A DNA stretch of 64,000 bases. Origin: Prorocentrum cordatum. Its lineage: Eukaryota; Sar; Dinophyceae; Prorocentrales; Prorocentraceae. The notes under the pieces are model-generated. The model made no database searches. It saw only the letters and a list, made by a program, of their open reading frames with translations, and was not told the DNA's origin. Made by a program: the position numbers and the translations under genes. The stretch lies in contig CAUYUJ010000203.1 of assembly GCA_963575745.1 (NCBI GenBank), forward strand, positions 1-64,000, in the 5' to 3' direction. Shown here in pieces: positions 29,435 through 38,948 of the stretch; position 1 is the first letter of the stretch, and each line of letters opens with the position of its first letter.

Positions 29435-31580
29435 ACCGATAAGCGAATATAAGGCATTACAGGCGCTAAAGAATTTCAGTGGAGAAAGAGCAAAGTTCAG
29501 AGACTGGAACGACAAGTTCTTGAACGCGCTGGCACAAGTGAAGCCGAGTTACCGACCGGCACTGAAGATGCTAAACAAGAAGTTGGAGACGCTTGACGGA
29601 GTCGCGCCAGAGGAGGACGATGATGACATCATACGCATAATGAACGGCCGATTAACTGCAAGTGAGTATCTGAAGGCGAATCAAGCCAAACAGGCAGAAG
29701 ATGACAACAAAGGCGAATACGAGTTTACCGAGGGAGACAAAACTCAGATGGAGGAAGACTTATGGTACATTCTAAACGAGAAACTTGAAGGTGCAGAAGC
29801 CAGAGGAAAATTAAAGGGACTTATGGATGGAGATGGAATCATGGCTTGGCAAAAGGTCTACAAATGGTACTCGGCGGTAACCGGATCGACCCTATCATCA
29901 AAGATGACACATGCCATGAATCCTGAGCCACCCAAGAAGATTACTGACACTGTTACCCGACTTGAGGAGTGGGGCGCATTGGCAGAAAACCTTGAGAACT
30001 ACGGTAAAGATTACTCGCTGCCTCTTCCTTTTAAAGTCACCGCACTCAGGGCCATAATGGTGCACGCGAACGACTGGTTCGACGAATGGCAGCAGGCATG
30101 CTGGCGAACGCCCGACGCGCTTAACATTGACTCATTCCAGAAATTGTATTCAAAGTGCGAAGACTGGGCGCGTAAAAAGAAATTCGACTCATATACGAAA
30201 AATAAAGATGTGATGGACATTGGGAACATCAACGAGATGGGTCAAGGGTCCGAAAATGTTTGGGACCAAACAGGATGGGTTGACGAAGACGGAAACTGGT
30301 GGCCAGAAGATGGATCGTGGAATTACGGGTCCTGGGCCAATGAGAGCGACAGTGGTGAATATGAGGAAATTGACGCCGTAAACAAGCGCAAAGGCAAAGG
30401 AGCGGGCCCCAGGTGTTACAATTGTGGAGGCATGGGCCATTTAGCCAGAAATTGCACAAGACCTAAACAGTTCACCAAAGGAGGTAAAGGTGGCAAGGGA
30501 GGAAAAGGCAAGGGCTACCGGGCCACTTACGGATCCTATGTGAAAGGTGAGATCGGAGGCAAACAAGGTGGTAAAGGAAGTGGCTCGTGGGGTGGAAGTT
30601 ATGGAGGCCGAGGAAAATTCACCCTTCATAGCGAGCGTGAATGTTACAAGTGTGGTGCAAAAGGGCACATCGCCATTAACTGCCCGGGCCCCAAGAAGAC
30701 CGCCAACGAAGTTGAGCAGGAGAGACCTACAGTGAACGCTGAAGGTGAACAAACCACCTCGTTCGGCCAACCGCAGCATGTTCTCAGTGTTATGATGAAG
30801 GAAGCAGTGAACGCGCCGCCAGACCAGCTCGCAACTGAGGAGGTTAACGGGAAATGGGATCTGCCCTATTACGCCAGAAAGAAAATGGCACGTAGCAGCG
30901 CGATGAATTTGAAAAGAATTTACCAGGAACACCAATGCGACGGAGATTGTAATCGCGCTAGCCAATGGGACCGGAGAATAAGTAAAAGCATAAAGCAGGA
31001 AAAAAGTTGGCTGGAGAAGTGCAAGGAAATTGGGCTAATTGAGATGCGGGGCTGTGATCCAGAGATTAACGCGGTGCCACCGCTAAGTGCAACGCATGAG
31101 ACGATCGTGGTTACCGTGGGCTCTGGCGCATATAATACAGTGGGACCCCCCAAAGTTGGCACTCATTTCCCTATTAAACATACGGGCGCGTCAAAGCAGG
31201 GACGACATTATAGTGCAGCGAATGGGACTACAATGAAGAATTATGGTCAACGAGTGATCACAGGTAAAAATGAACATGGGAACGCCGTCAGCATGCCGAT
31301 CCAGGTAGCAGAAGTCAACAAGGTTCTTGGATCTGTCAGAGAGATGGTAAACGCTGGGAATAGAGTTGTGTTTGACAAGGATCTTAACGGGAGATCCCTG
31401 AGCCACATCATGAACAAGACAACTGGTAAGTCCACAACCATTCATGAGAAGAATGACACGTTCCAGTTTAACATTACGGTGCCGAGGGGACCAGCGGAGA
31501 CTGTCAATCCCAGGAGTGAAGTGAGCGCAGCTGAGGGTTTTCCGCGGCCGGGAACCCTGGAGGCGGATCTATTCTACTAA
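29367..31580 (+). CDS. gag: Element 2 Gag (two zinc knuckles) plus protease-like region
   Basis: A frame of 738 codons, ending at TAA 31578. Gag core with NFSGERAKFRDWNDKFLNAL, then an acidic/aromatic stretch and two CCHC knuckles: CYNCGGMGHLARNC (30414-30455) and CYKCGAKGHIAINC (30642-30683), separated by a Gly/Lys-rich linker that would bind RNA. The protease-like region (about 31090-31500) has TVGSGAYNTV followed by YSAANGTTMKNYG and NRVVFDKDLNG, matching the aspartic protease of dinoflagellate Copia elements. The catalytic Asp is replaced by Gly (31119-31121). The true continuation is in frame 2 from about 31562, an acidic linker (SESGGNESELSDVEDV) that ends at TAA 31730. Confidence 0.85.
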   Translation, partial: SKGLASFRKQLKGGSGSKHGSGKPISEYKALQALKNFSGERAKFRDWNDKFLNALAQVKPSYRPALKMLNKKLETLDGVAPEEDDDDIIRIMNGRLTASEYLKANQAKQAEDDNKGEYEFTEGDKTQMEEDLWYILNEKLEGAEARGKLKGLMDGDGIMAWQKVYKWYSAVTGSTLSSKMTHAMNPEPPKKITDTVTRLEEWGALAENLENYGKDYSLPLPFKVTALRAIMVHANDWFDEWQQACWRTPDALNIDSFQKLYSKCEDWARKKKFDSYTKNKDVMDIGNINEMGQGSENVWDQTGWVDEDGNWWPEDGSWNYGSWANESDSGEYEEIDAVNKRKGKGAGPRCYNCGGMGHLARNCTRPKQFTKGGKGGKGGKGKGYRATYGSYVKGEIGGKQGGKGSGSWGGSYGGRGKFTLHSERECYKCGAKGHIAINCPGPKKTANEVEQERPTVNAEGEQTTSFGQPQHVLSVMMKEAVNAPPDQLATEEVNGKWDLPYYARKKMARSSAMNLKRIYQEHQCDGDCNRASQWDRRISKSIKQEKSWLEKCKEIGLIEMRGCDPEINAVPPLSATHETIVVTVGSGAYNTVGPPKVGTHFPIKHTGASKQGRHYSAANGTTMKNYGQRVITGKNEHGNAVSMPIQVAEVNKVLGSVREMVNAGNRVVFDKDLNGRSLSHIMNKTTGKSTTIHEKNDTFQFNITVPRGPAETVNPRSEVSAAEGFPRPGTLEADLFY

Positions 31581-31738
31581 GCCCCCCATCACCCGTAAGA
31601 CCAAGCGAAAACTTAAACGTCTTTAATACCGAAGGAGACGAAGGGAGTGAAAGCGGGGGCAACGAGAGTGAGTTGAGCGACGTGGAAGATGTATGCGTGA
31701 GCGATGAAGCGGAGTTACCAAAGAAAGTTTAATGTGAT

Positions 31739-33115
31739 ATGAGGCCCTCGAAAGAGGAAGTTGAGGCGCATAACGCGATACATTTACCTTGCCGAAGCTG
31801 GTGCCCACATTGTGTTAGAGGAAAAGCGCGCAGGTGCAATCACCGTAGACGCAAAAGAGAGGGGAACGGAAACGTGCCAGTGATTTCAATGGACTACATG
31901 TGGCTTAAAGGAAGAAAGGAAGAAGGTGAAAGCGCCAGCAATGGCAATCCAATTTTAGTCATGCGCTGCAGGGAGACCAAATTAACTTGGAGCAGAGTGT
32001 TGATGAAAAAGGGAGTGGACTCATACTCGGTAAAGGTGGGATGTGACGTGATCAGTTTTACCGGATACAAGAAGGTGATACTCAAAAGTGATGGAGAATC
32101 GGCAATCACGGCATTGGCCAATAGGATTAAAGCTTCGTGTGATCTTGACATGGGGGTTGAAGTTAGCCCAGTGGGCGACTCAAAGGCCAACGGTGAAATC
32201 GAGGGAGCCGTTAGGACAGTGCAGGGTCAAGTCAGAACGTTAAAGAGCGCCTTGGATGCCAATTATAAGATTGAATTTGGTGAAAGTCATCAGATAATAC
32301 CTTGGCTGGTGAGCTATGCATCCTCTTTGATTAACAAGTTCACAATAGACACAGATGGGAAGACGGCCCATGAGAGGTGCAGGGGAAGAAAGTTTAACGA
32401 GCAAATTCCTCAGTTTGGTGAGTGTGTCATGTATTTGAAGACACCTGCACACAAGGGCCGTGAGAAGCTTGAAATGAGATGGGAAAGTGGAGTGTTTCTG
32501 GACATAAACGAGAACAGTCAAGAGCTGATTATTGGGACGCCAAATGGGGCAATCAAGGCGCACGAGTTTAAGAGAAAAGGAAGTGATGCGGAAAGATGGA
32601 ACATTGTCGAGGTCACCGAAATGAAGGGGTTACCTTGGCAGCCTGACCCTAGTGCGGCGGGAATGGAATTACAGTCTAGGATCATGGTGCCCATGGACCT
32701 ACCAGAGCAAGTGTTAACTGCGCCTGAGACGAAGCCGCTCATTGCACGAGGGATTGCGGTTAAGAAGCACGAGTACTTAAAAATGGGACCGACACCGGGG
32801 CGTTACGGATGTAAATGTCTCGTGAGAGGAGACAAAGAGCACAAACCGCATAGCGCCGATTGCAGGGCTCGAGTTATCGAATGGTTAAAGAAACAAGAGA
32901 GCCCGAATATCCAGGCAAGGCTAGCATCTGCACAACTAAGACTTGAGAGTAAAAGTCGTGCACCAGAAAATCGTGATCAAGAATCAGAAAGTCAAGCGAA
33001 GAAACTGAGGACCAATGCACCGCCTCCGCCGAGCGCTAAAGTTGAGGAAGCTAAGGACGAGTGGATAATAAAAGGAAGCAAAGTTATATGCCAGCACCGA
33101 CGACCGAGGAAATAG
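31739..33115 (+). CDS. Element 2 integrase
   Basis: 458 codons from ATG 31739. The N-terminal zinc-binding motif reads EEVEAHNAIHLPCRSWCPHC (His-His-Cys-Cys). The catalytic core has Asp at 31892 (SMDYMW), Asp at 32090 (KSDGES) and Glu at 32201 (NGEIE), 36 residues apart; all are present, so the core is potentially active. A second zinc-like motif follows at about 32800-32875 (GCKCLVRGDKEH...HSADCRAR). TAA at 31730 separates it from the upstream linker in the same frame, and TAG at 33113 ends it, though the frame stays open afterwards. Integration into chromosomal DNA is the expected role. Confidence 0.9.
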   Translation: MRPSKEEVEAHNAIHLPCRSWCPHCVRGKARRCNHRRRKREGNGNVPVISMDYMWLKGRKEEGESASNGNPILVMRCRETKLTWSRVLMKKGVDSYSVKVGCDVISFTGYKKVILKSDGESAITALANRIKASCDLDMGVEVSPVGDSKANGEIEGAVRTVQGQVRTLKSALDANYKIEFGESHQIIPWLVSYASSLINKFTIDTDGKTAHERCRGRKFNEQIPQFGECVMYLKTPAHKGREKLEMRWESGVFLDINENSQELIIGTPNGAIKAHEFKRKGSDAERWNIVEVTEMKGLPWQPDPSAAGMELQSRIMVPMDLPEQVLTAPETKPLIARGIAVKKHEYLKMGPTPGRYGCKCLVRGDKEHKPHSADCRARVIEWLKKQESPNIQARLASAQLRLESKSRAPENRDQESESQAKKLRTNAPPPPSAKVEEAKDEWIIKGSKVICQHRRPRK

Positions 33116-33478
33116 TTAGCCTTCCCCACCAATGGTGGGTGTCCTGTAGATTGGGACAAACTTAAGCCCAGAAGATATACTCATGCGATCATGATTGACA
33201 GCGGCAAAATACATGAACACGAAGATGCTTGGTATGGTGAAGAGGGAGACGATCAAACATGGGCTATGGGAAACCCCTTTAACGGTTACTGGACCGGATG
33301 GACCGAGTTCGAAGTGGAAGATGAAGAGATGAAAGATCCCCCAAGTAAACTCATTAAACGAAGAGCAGAGGACGATCATGACGAAGAAGACCAACAGGCA
33401 ACTCAACATCGTCAACTTGATATGGAACAAGATGAAGAAATGTCAGAAGTAAACGACATCAGATTGGGGCTCACATGA
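33116..33478 (+). CDS. Element 2 acidic linker after integrase
   Basis: Same frame as the integrase after TAG 33113: LAFPTNGGCPVDWDKLKPRR, then MIDSGKIHEHEDAWYGEEGD and an acidic, Gln-rich tail. An ATG lies at 33191. The stop TGA (33476) overlaps the next ATG (33475) as ATGA. It is probably a linker of the original polyprotein and not a separate gene. Confidence 0.5.
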   Translation, partial: LAFPTNGGCPVDWDKLKPRRYTHAIMIDSGKIHEHEDAWYGEEGDDQTWAMGNPFNGYWTGWTEFEVEDEEMKDPPSKLIKRRAEDDHDEEDQQATQHRQLDMEQDEEMSEVNDIRLGLT

Positions 33479-34293
33479 TGGGATTTGACTCTGAGCTGGT
33501 TGAGTGGTTGACGAGTGGGGAATTGAACGTTGTACATCAATTAAACGAAGTAAGGAGAGCCACCAAGCTCTATGGGGCGTGCCAACACGAGACTCAGGCG
33601 CACGTGACCGAGGCATATTCGCCGGTGAGGGTTACAGGAATGGCAGAGAAAATGGGATTGATACCGGGTCTAGCAATGGACTTAACGACGCGAGACCAAC
33701 ATGGTAACCCATGGGACTTTAATGTGCCAGCTATGCGAGCGAAAGCGTAACATATTGTCAAATCCAAAGCAACCCTGTTGCTGGTGGTGAGCCCCATGTG
33801 CGCAGCTTTCAGCAGACTTCAGACGTTCAACTTTAACAGATTAGGTGCTGACCGTGTAAAACAGATGTTGGATTACGGGATCAAGCATTTGACGTTTGCA
33901 ATGGAGCTTTGCGAAATTCAACGGCGAAATGGGTTATACTTTCTGTGTGAACACCCCGCAGGGGCAACCAGCTGGGGCACTTCAACAGTGCAACGGTTGC
34001 TCAGGAACAGAGACGTCAAAGTATACGATGGAGATTTGTGCTGTTACGACTTAAAGCAGATAGTCAAAGGTGAAGAGATGTTCATCAAGTAACCGACCAA
34101 GTTCATGACAAACAGTTCAGCCATAGGCCGTGAGTTAAGTTGGAAATGCAAAGGGCAGCATCGACACATGGAGTTAATTGGTGGCGGAAGAACTCACAGA
34201 TCAGAGGTCCTCCCAGACAAATTGCGCCGAGCGATACTGAGAGGACTTGTGAGACAAATGAAGATCGACGGGCGTCAATGGGGGAACATTTAA
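33475..34293 (+). pseudogene. Element 2 domain X (methyltransferase-like), interrupted by two TAA codons
   Basis: Frame 1 across this interval is one domain with stops at 33748 and 34090. Motifs in order: TEAYSPVRVTGMAEKMGL (about 33607), AMDLTTRDQ, LLVVSPMCAAFSRLQTFN (about 33780), YFLCEHPAGATSW (about 33940), GDLCCYDL, PTKFMTNSSAIG and CKGQHRHMELIGGG (to about 34190), then LPDKLRRAILRGL. These match Element 1 domain X one for one, but here the domain follows integrase. SPMC...FS and FLCEHP recall the catalytic Cys and Glu motifs of cytosine-C5 methyltransferases. That is inference; other Rossmann-type enzymes or a non-enzymatic DNA-binding fold are possible. Confidence 0.65.
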
Positions 34294-34315
34294 AGAAGAA
34301 GAAGAAGCAACGAAC

Positions 34316-36406
34316 ATGGAAGTCGACGAAGAAGAACAAAGTGAAGCGCAGATAAGCGAGATTAACTGGGCATGTGAACATGAGAGCGAAGATAGGAAGC
34401 ACAAGCACCAGTTAACGTGGACGAGAAGAGATGATGGAACTCAAAGATTGATGCTACCGGGACCAAATGGACCACAATGGAGTTCATGCATTAGGAGAAT
34501 TACCGCTGACATGGACACGGGGAAGATCATCGAGGACAGACCTGCAAACGGGATCACAGGAAGAGAGAGAAGGAGAATGTTCAAGAAGGGACCAGTCAAC
34601 ACTTCCACCACCTTTACATATGAAGCTGTTGGCGAAATTGCTCCACACAAGTGGAAGTGCTGTGCATGTGATCATGAGGGCTGGCTCAAGACGCCTAGCA
34701 CATGTACAGCGTGCGAAAGAATTGGTACATTTAACCCTCTCCCCATGAATATGATCATCGTTGTCCACAAAGAAAATGGAGAGATCACTCAAGCCTGGGA
34801 TGATGTCACTGGAAACGAGCTCGATCCTAAATTAACTGTAAAAGCACGCCAAGAAGAAATGAAACAATTCAGAAAACACAAAGTTTACGAGAAAGTGAAG
34901 GAGGAAGTATGCTGGCAAATTACGGGGAAGGCACCCATCGGAGCCAGATGGATAGACATCAACAAAGGAGATGAATTAAGCCCAGACCACAGGTCAAGGC
35001 TAGTGGCCCAACAGGTTAAATACAATTCCAAAGAAAATGATATATTCGCAGCTACACCTCCACTGGAGGCACAGAAACTGCTCTTCTCAATGGCAGTTAC
35101 CGAAGGAGTTGGATTCACGAATGGTGAGCGTGAGAAAGGATTAAAGCTAGCATTCGTTGACATCAAACGAGCTTACTTTTACGCCCCAGCAAAGAAAGAC
35201 ATATTTATCAGGTTACCAGACGAGGACTATGAACCAGGTATGTGCGGAAAACTATTAAAATCAATGCACGGAACCAGGGGCGCCGCGAGCAACTGGGAAG
35301 ACTGTTACATGGACTTTGCTAACGAGGCTGGGTTCAAGAGCGGAATTGCGTCACCATGCGTATTCAAACATGAGAGTCGAGCGTTATGGTTCACAGTTCA
35401 TGGAGATGATTTCACGCTGTTAGGAGGTGATCATGATCTCGACTGGTTTGAAAATAAAATTAAGGATGAGTTTGAAGTAAAAGTGAGAGGACGACTTGGA
35501 CCAGGGAAGGAGGACATGAAGGCGATCAGAATTCTTAACAGGATTGTGGAATGGACGGAGGAAGGATTGAGATATGAGGCAGATCGAAGGCATGCAGAGA
35601 TAATTGTGAAAGAGCTTGAGCTAGAGGGAGTAAAAGTGAGGACTGAAGTGCCCGGTGAGCGCACTCCAGTTGAAGAGGGAGATGAGGTGGAACTTTCGCC
35701 CAACATGACTAAGAGATATCAAGCGTTGACGGCCAGAGCGAATTACTTAGCTCAGGACAGGTCAGACATACAGTATTCTGTAAAGGAACTAGCTAGGACC
35801 ATGTCAAAGCCAACGATGAGGTCTTGGAAGGGTTTGGTCAAGTTAGGAAAGTATTTGAAGTACCGCAGCAGAAGCAGCTATGTGTACCAATATCAGGAAC
35901 AGCCCCGAGAATTAACGATTTGGACCGACACGGATTACGCAGGATGTAAGCGAACCAGGAAGTCTACGAGTGGAGGAGTAGTAATGTGGGATAAACATCT
36001 TATAAAATCTTGGAGCACGACTCAAAGCGTGATCGCATTATCGTCAAGGGAAGCAGAATATTATGGGCTAGTGAAAGGAGGATCAGTGGGTCTAGGACTT
36101 CAGGCAGTACTGAGAGACTTTAACTTGGAAGTTGACATCACCATGAAGAGTGACGCCACGGCTGCGATTGCCATTGCGAGCAGACGAGGCTTGGGGAAAG
36201 TGAGACATATTGAAGTGTGTCAACTGTGGTTACAGCAGAAGGTAAAGGAAGGAGTACTTCGTATTGTGAAAGTAGGGACACATGAGAACACAGCTGATGC
36301 ATTAACCAAGTATGTCAGTCGTGAAAGCATGAGCGCACACCTACGAAACACGTGTCAATGTGCATTAACAGGTAGGCATGGTCTTGCGCCAGCTACAGAA
36401 TGTTGA
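34316..36406 (+). CDS. pol: Element 2 reverse transcriptase and RNase H
   Basis: Intact 696-codon ORF from ATG 34316. Near residue 120 a WKCCACDHEG...TCTAC motif forms a C-x2-C, C-x2-C zinc ribbon like RanBP2-type fingers. RT: APIGARWIDINKGDEL, motif A FVDIKRAYFYAP (Asp 35159), HGTRGAASNWEDC, and catalytic VHGDDFTLLGG (Asp-Asp 35405-35410). RNase H: WTDTDYAGCKRTRKSTSGG (about 35923), SSREAEYYG, MKSDATAAIAIASRRG and NTADALTKYV, so all acidic residues are present. It is the best preserved enzyme in the window and could act on its own RNA or in trans. No frameshift links it to upstream frames, so the start may be internal. Confidence 0.93.
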   Translation: MEVDEEEQSEAQISEINWACEHESEDRKHKHQLTWTRRDDGTQRLMLPGPNGPQWSSCIRRITADMDTGKIIEDRPANGITGRERRRMFKKGPVNTSTTFTYEAVGEIAPHKWKCCACDHEGWLKTPSTCTACERIGTFNPLPMNMIIVVHKENGEITQAWDDVTGNELDPKLTVKARQEEMKQFRKHKVYEKVKEEVCWQITGKAPIGARWIDINKGDELSPDHRSRLVAQQVKYNSKENDIFAATPPLEAQKLLFSMAVTEGVGFTNGEREKGLKLAFVDIKRAYFYAPAKKDIFIRLPDEDYEPGMCGKLLKSMHGTRGAASNWEDCYMDFANEAGFKSGIASPCVFKHESRALWFTVHGDDFTLLGGDHDLDWFENKIKDEFEVKVRGRLGPGKEDMKAIRILNRIVEWTEEGLRYEADRRHAEIIVKELELEGVKVRTEVPGERTPVEEGDEVELSPNMTKRYQALTARANYLAQDRSDIQYSVKELARTMSKPTMRSWKGLVKLGKYLKYRSRSSYVYQYQEQPRELTIWTDTDYAGCKRTRKSTSGGVVMWDKHLIKSWSTTQSVIALSSREAEYYGLVKGGSVGLGLQAVLRDFNLEVDITMKSDATAAIAIASRRGLGKVRHIEVCQLWLQQKVKEGVLRIVKVGTHENTADALTKYVSRESMSAHLRNTCQCALTGRHGLAPATEC

Positions 36407-36494
36407 TATTCGCAGCTCATTTCTGTCAAGCAAGCTGCAGCGATTAAAAGTCTTCTCCACCCATTACCTCTTACTCTTGGGCGTGAACGAAGGC

Positions 36495-38948
36495 ATGGCG
36501 GCTCCCCAGGTCAACCTCACCATCAACGGCTCCATGGTCGACCAGAGCCCGGCTGGGGATGGACCGGTTACGCGTGAGAACCTCAACCGCCGTGTTGACG
36601 ACATCGCCCACGTTGCTCGCGCGTTTACCGTGACCCTCGCTAACATGGCGATTAACTTTCACGGAGCCTACGACAAACACGTTGACGAGGTGCAAAGGGC
36701 CGCTGATGACATGGCGAAGAGGATCGAGGACTTAACGCGGCAGAACGATGGGTTGATCCAGGCCAGTGACGACGTCAACGAGAATCTCCAGAGGGCGCAA
36801 GCAGAAATTAACGCTCTGATGGCGACAATTACGGAGCTGAACATCCAGAATCGTGACTCGGGGGTTAACACGGCGGAGAATGCAACCAAGTACAGGCGCA
36901 TCAACGACAACATTGGTTACCTCCTGAACACCGCCAAACGCCTTACCGAGAACATCACGCCCCTGCAGGACTTCGAGGGCAAACGAGATGCGGCACTACG
37001 CATGTTGGTGGGAGTTACCGAGAGACTCGAAGGATTACAGAGGTTCTTGAATGACCCGATCAGTTCTTCGGTTACCATCATCCCGCAGGTGCCTCCGCCG
37101 TTACCCGAGCTGCCCCCAACGGCAGTGGCCGCCAAGGCGCCTCCCACTGCAGTCAACGCGGCGGCCGAGGCTAGCAAGCCTCTGGCCCGAGCTGCCGCGG
37201 CCTCGAGTGCACCCCCGGCTCAGGGCTTTACCGGTACCACGCCCAAGACCGGAGGGTTCGGTCGATCCGTGTCGCCGAATAAGATCCCGCAGTCAACGGC
37301 ACCTCAACCTGTTTACAAGAAAGCACCCAAGGCCATGCATGAGCGTAAACGGGAACTGGAAGAGTTACTGCAGATCGGCATGAAGATGGATGAAGACCGT
37401 GCGCAGAGCAGTCAACGTGACGAAGCACCAAAAGGTCCTGCCCCGGTGGTGAACGTGAGGACGCCCAAGCCGCCTCCTCCAGGCCTTGGCGAGTCAAGTG
37501 CATCGAGCAGTGTTAGCGGCATGAATCCCCCGCCCCCAGTGCCCAAGAAGTTATCGACCCAGCGCGTCCCTCCACCGCAGCCTCAAGCTGTTAACCGTAC
37601 GGACGAGCAGCTTGCGGCATACTCGCGGAATGTTGCCAGGGCCGTGCACCGCCCACTGTGCCACGTCAACGGCCACATGCCTATGGTGAACGACAGGTGC
37701 GAGGACCACGACGTCAACTACAAGGTGGAGCCCGACCCCAGGGAAGTAGTCGCGTTAACGATGAAGACGCGCGACAACTGGCGCAGGTTCGAAGACAACT
37801 TCGTCGGACATGTGGCGAAAGCGGGGTTGACGACTCCTGGTGGTCGATCTATTCATGGCAACACGGGGCGGGAACTTAACGAGTTCGATGAAGTGTTCGT
37901 CGACATTTACGGGCAGCACTCTTACGGCTTCCTCGGCTATTCAGTGTTGAAGGGCCCGTGCAGCTGGATATCGCAGTTGACGGAGAAAGAGTTGGCCAAG
38001 CACGACGAGTGGGTTGACGCGGTCGGACACGTACAATCCCTGTTCGACGACGAGTACGTGCCGCCAATCCACGTTGACGATCTCCACCCAGTGTGGTTCG
38101 ACGTTCACAGCTGCCCAGATACACGGGTTTACGTCAACAAGGTACCAGAAATGAATGAGAAGCAGCTTAACGGCCTTCTCCTAACGTGGGCAGGGATGCT
38201 GCCCCACGGCAACCCCACCGTGGTCTCCGTTAAGCACTTGGTGGAAGACACTTACGGGCCGCACGGTTACATCTCAACTGGGGTTACCGTGATCCGGTTT
38301 GCGACGCATGACCTTGCCAAGCTCTATTGCCGTTACATGAACGGGCTCCAGGTGTATTACCGCAACTACTTCATCGAGGACCTCGAGGTCAGGAGCGCCG
38401 AGGAGTTAAAGGGCAGCATCAACAAGCCTCCAGTTTACTGGCACCAGACCATCTTAGACGTCGCTCTTAACGATCAGGGGTCCATGAGGGCACTTTACCG
38501 TGACAACTGGCCGGCTGATCACATCACCGAGCGTAAAAGTGACCACCGCGAGAAGCTCTGCTGGTTTGGATGGTTGCCGTGCGACGACTTCCCCAACTGG
38601 CTTACCGACCCGGCCTGGACTGTGAACCCATTTACCGGAGTTGCGGTCGAAGAGCACCTCCGTAACAATCCAGGTGGTAAACCTCTGTTGAAGGCTCCCC
38701 ACGCCAGTTACTGGAGGGCCATCGGCACTTACCACAACATTGTTGACGGGTCCATCAAGAGCTTTGACGAGGGGTGCTGGCTCGACGACGAGGAGCGCAT
38801 TAACGCGTACTTGGACACCGACTATTACAGCCAGATGCAGGCCCTTAACAGGGTGTCGCCCTACACGGCGGCCAGCGTGGGGCATCGTGGTTTACCGAGG
38901 TCCAGGGGCGCACGCGCTCCGTCAGCGAGGCGCCCGCGCCGCTCGTAA
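36495..38948 (+). CDS. Element 2 accessory ORF, 817 aa: coiled coil, Pro-rich linker, RRM-like domain
   Basis: Intact 817-codon ORF between RNase H and the 3' LTR on the pol strand. ATG 36495 (GGCATGG context, MAAPQVNLTINGS) is preferred; an earlier in-frame ATG at 36378 overlaps the pol stop by 29 bp and would add 39 residues. Residues 1-190: long helical coiled coil (VQRAADDMAKRIEDLTRQ). About 195-360: Pro/Ala/Ser-rich linker (PPPLPELPP). About 380-400: a possible zinc site (CHVNGHM...RCEDH). About 543-633: VYVNKVP, then GVTVIRFAT, then an alpha-helix and FIEDLEV, the RNP2/RNP1 order of an RNA-recognition motif. The C-terminal 180 residues are Trp/His-rich with no family I know. No signal peptide or membrane segment, so it is not an envelope protein. 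Function unknown; RNA or particle binding is inference. Confidence 0.8.
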   Translation: MAAPQVNLTINGSMVDQSPAGDGPVTRENLNRRVDDIAHVARAFTVTLANMAINFHGAYDKHVDEVQRAADDMAKRIEDLTRQNDGLIQASDDVNENLQRAQAEINALMATITELNIQNRDSGVNTAENATKYRRINDNIGYLLNTAKRLTENITPLQDFEGKRDAALRMLVGVTERLEGLQRFLNDPISSSVTIIPQVPPPLPELPPTAVAAKAPPTAVNAAAEASKPLARAAAASSAPPAQGFTGTTPKTGGFGRSVSPNKIPQSTAPQPVYKKAPKAMHERKRELEELLQIGMKMDEDRAQSSQRDEAPKGPAPVVNVRTPKPPPPGLGESSASSSVSGMNPPPPVPKKLSTQRVPPPQPQAVNRTDEQLAAYSRNVARAVHRPLCHVNGHMPMVNDRCEDHDVNYKVEPDPREVVALTMKTRDNWRRFEDNFVGHVAKAGLTTPGGRSIHGNTGRELNEFDEVFVDIYGQHSYGFLGYSVLKGPCSWISQLTEKELAKHDEWVDAVGHVQSLFDDEYVPPIHVDDLHPVWFDVHSCPDTRVYVNKVPEMNEKQLNGLLLTWAGMLPHGNPTVVSVKHLVEDTYGPHGYISTGVTVIRFATHDLAKLYCRYMNGLQVYYRNYFIEDLEVRSAEELKGSINKPPVYWHQTILDVALNDQGSMRALYRDNWPADHITERKSDHREKLCWFGWLPCDDFPNWLTDPAWTVNPFTGVAVEEHLRNNPGGKPLLKAPHASYWRAIGTYHNIVDGSIKSFDEGCWLDDEERINAYLDTDYYSQMQALNRVSPYTAASVGHRGLPRSRGARAPSARRPRRS

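Noticed and set aside
31730-34092. Reading the in-frame stops as RIP-like C-to-T damage or a changed genetic code
   Set aside because: Every stop can be reached from a sense codon by C to T, so the pattern is uninformative; CA dinucleotides remain frequent, and TAA, TAG and TGA also end the intact frames.
36495-38948. Envelope-like protein for the Element 2 accessory ORF
   Set aside because: No signal peptide, transmembrane segment or cleavage site; coiled coil and RRM-like segments fit a nucleic-acid-associated protein better.
36495-38948. Apparent excess of TTAAC/TTACC words in the accessory ORF
   Set aside because: TCAAC and TGAAC synonyms are also common and the total TTA count is not far from expectation; no clear mutational signature.
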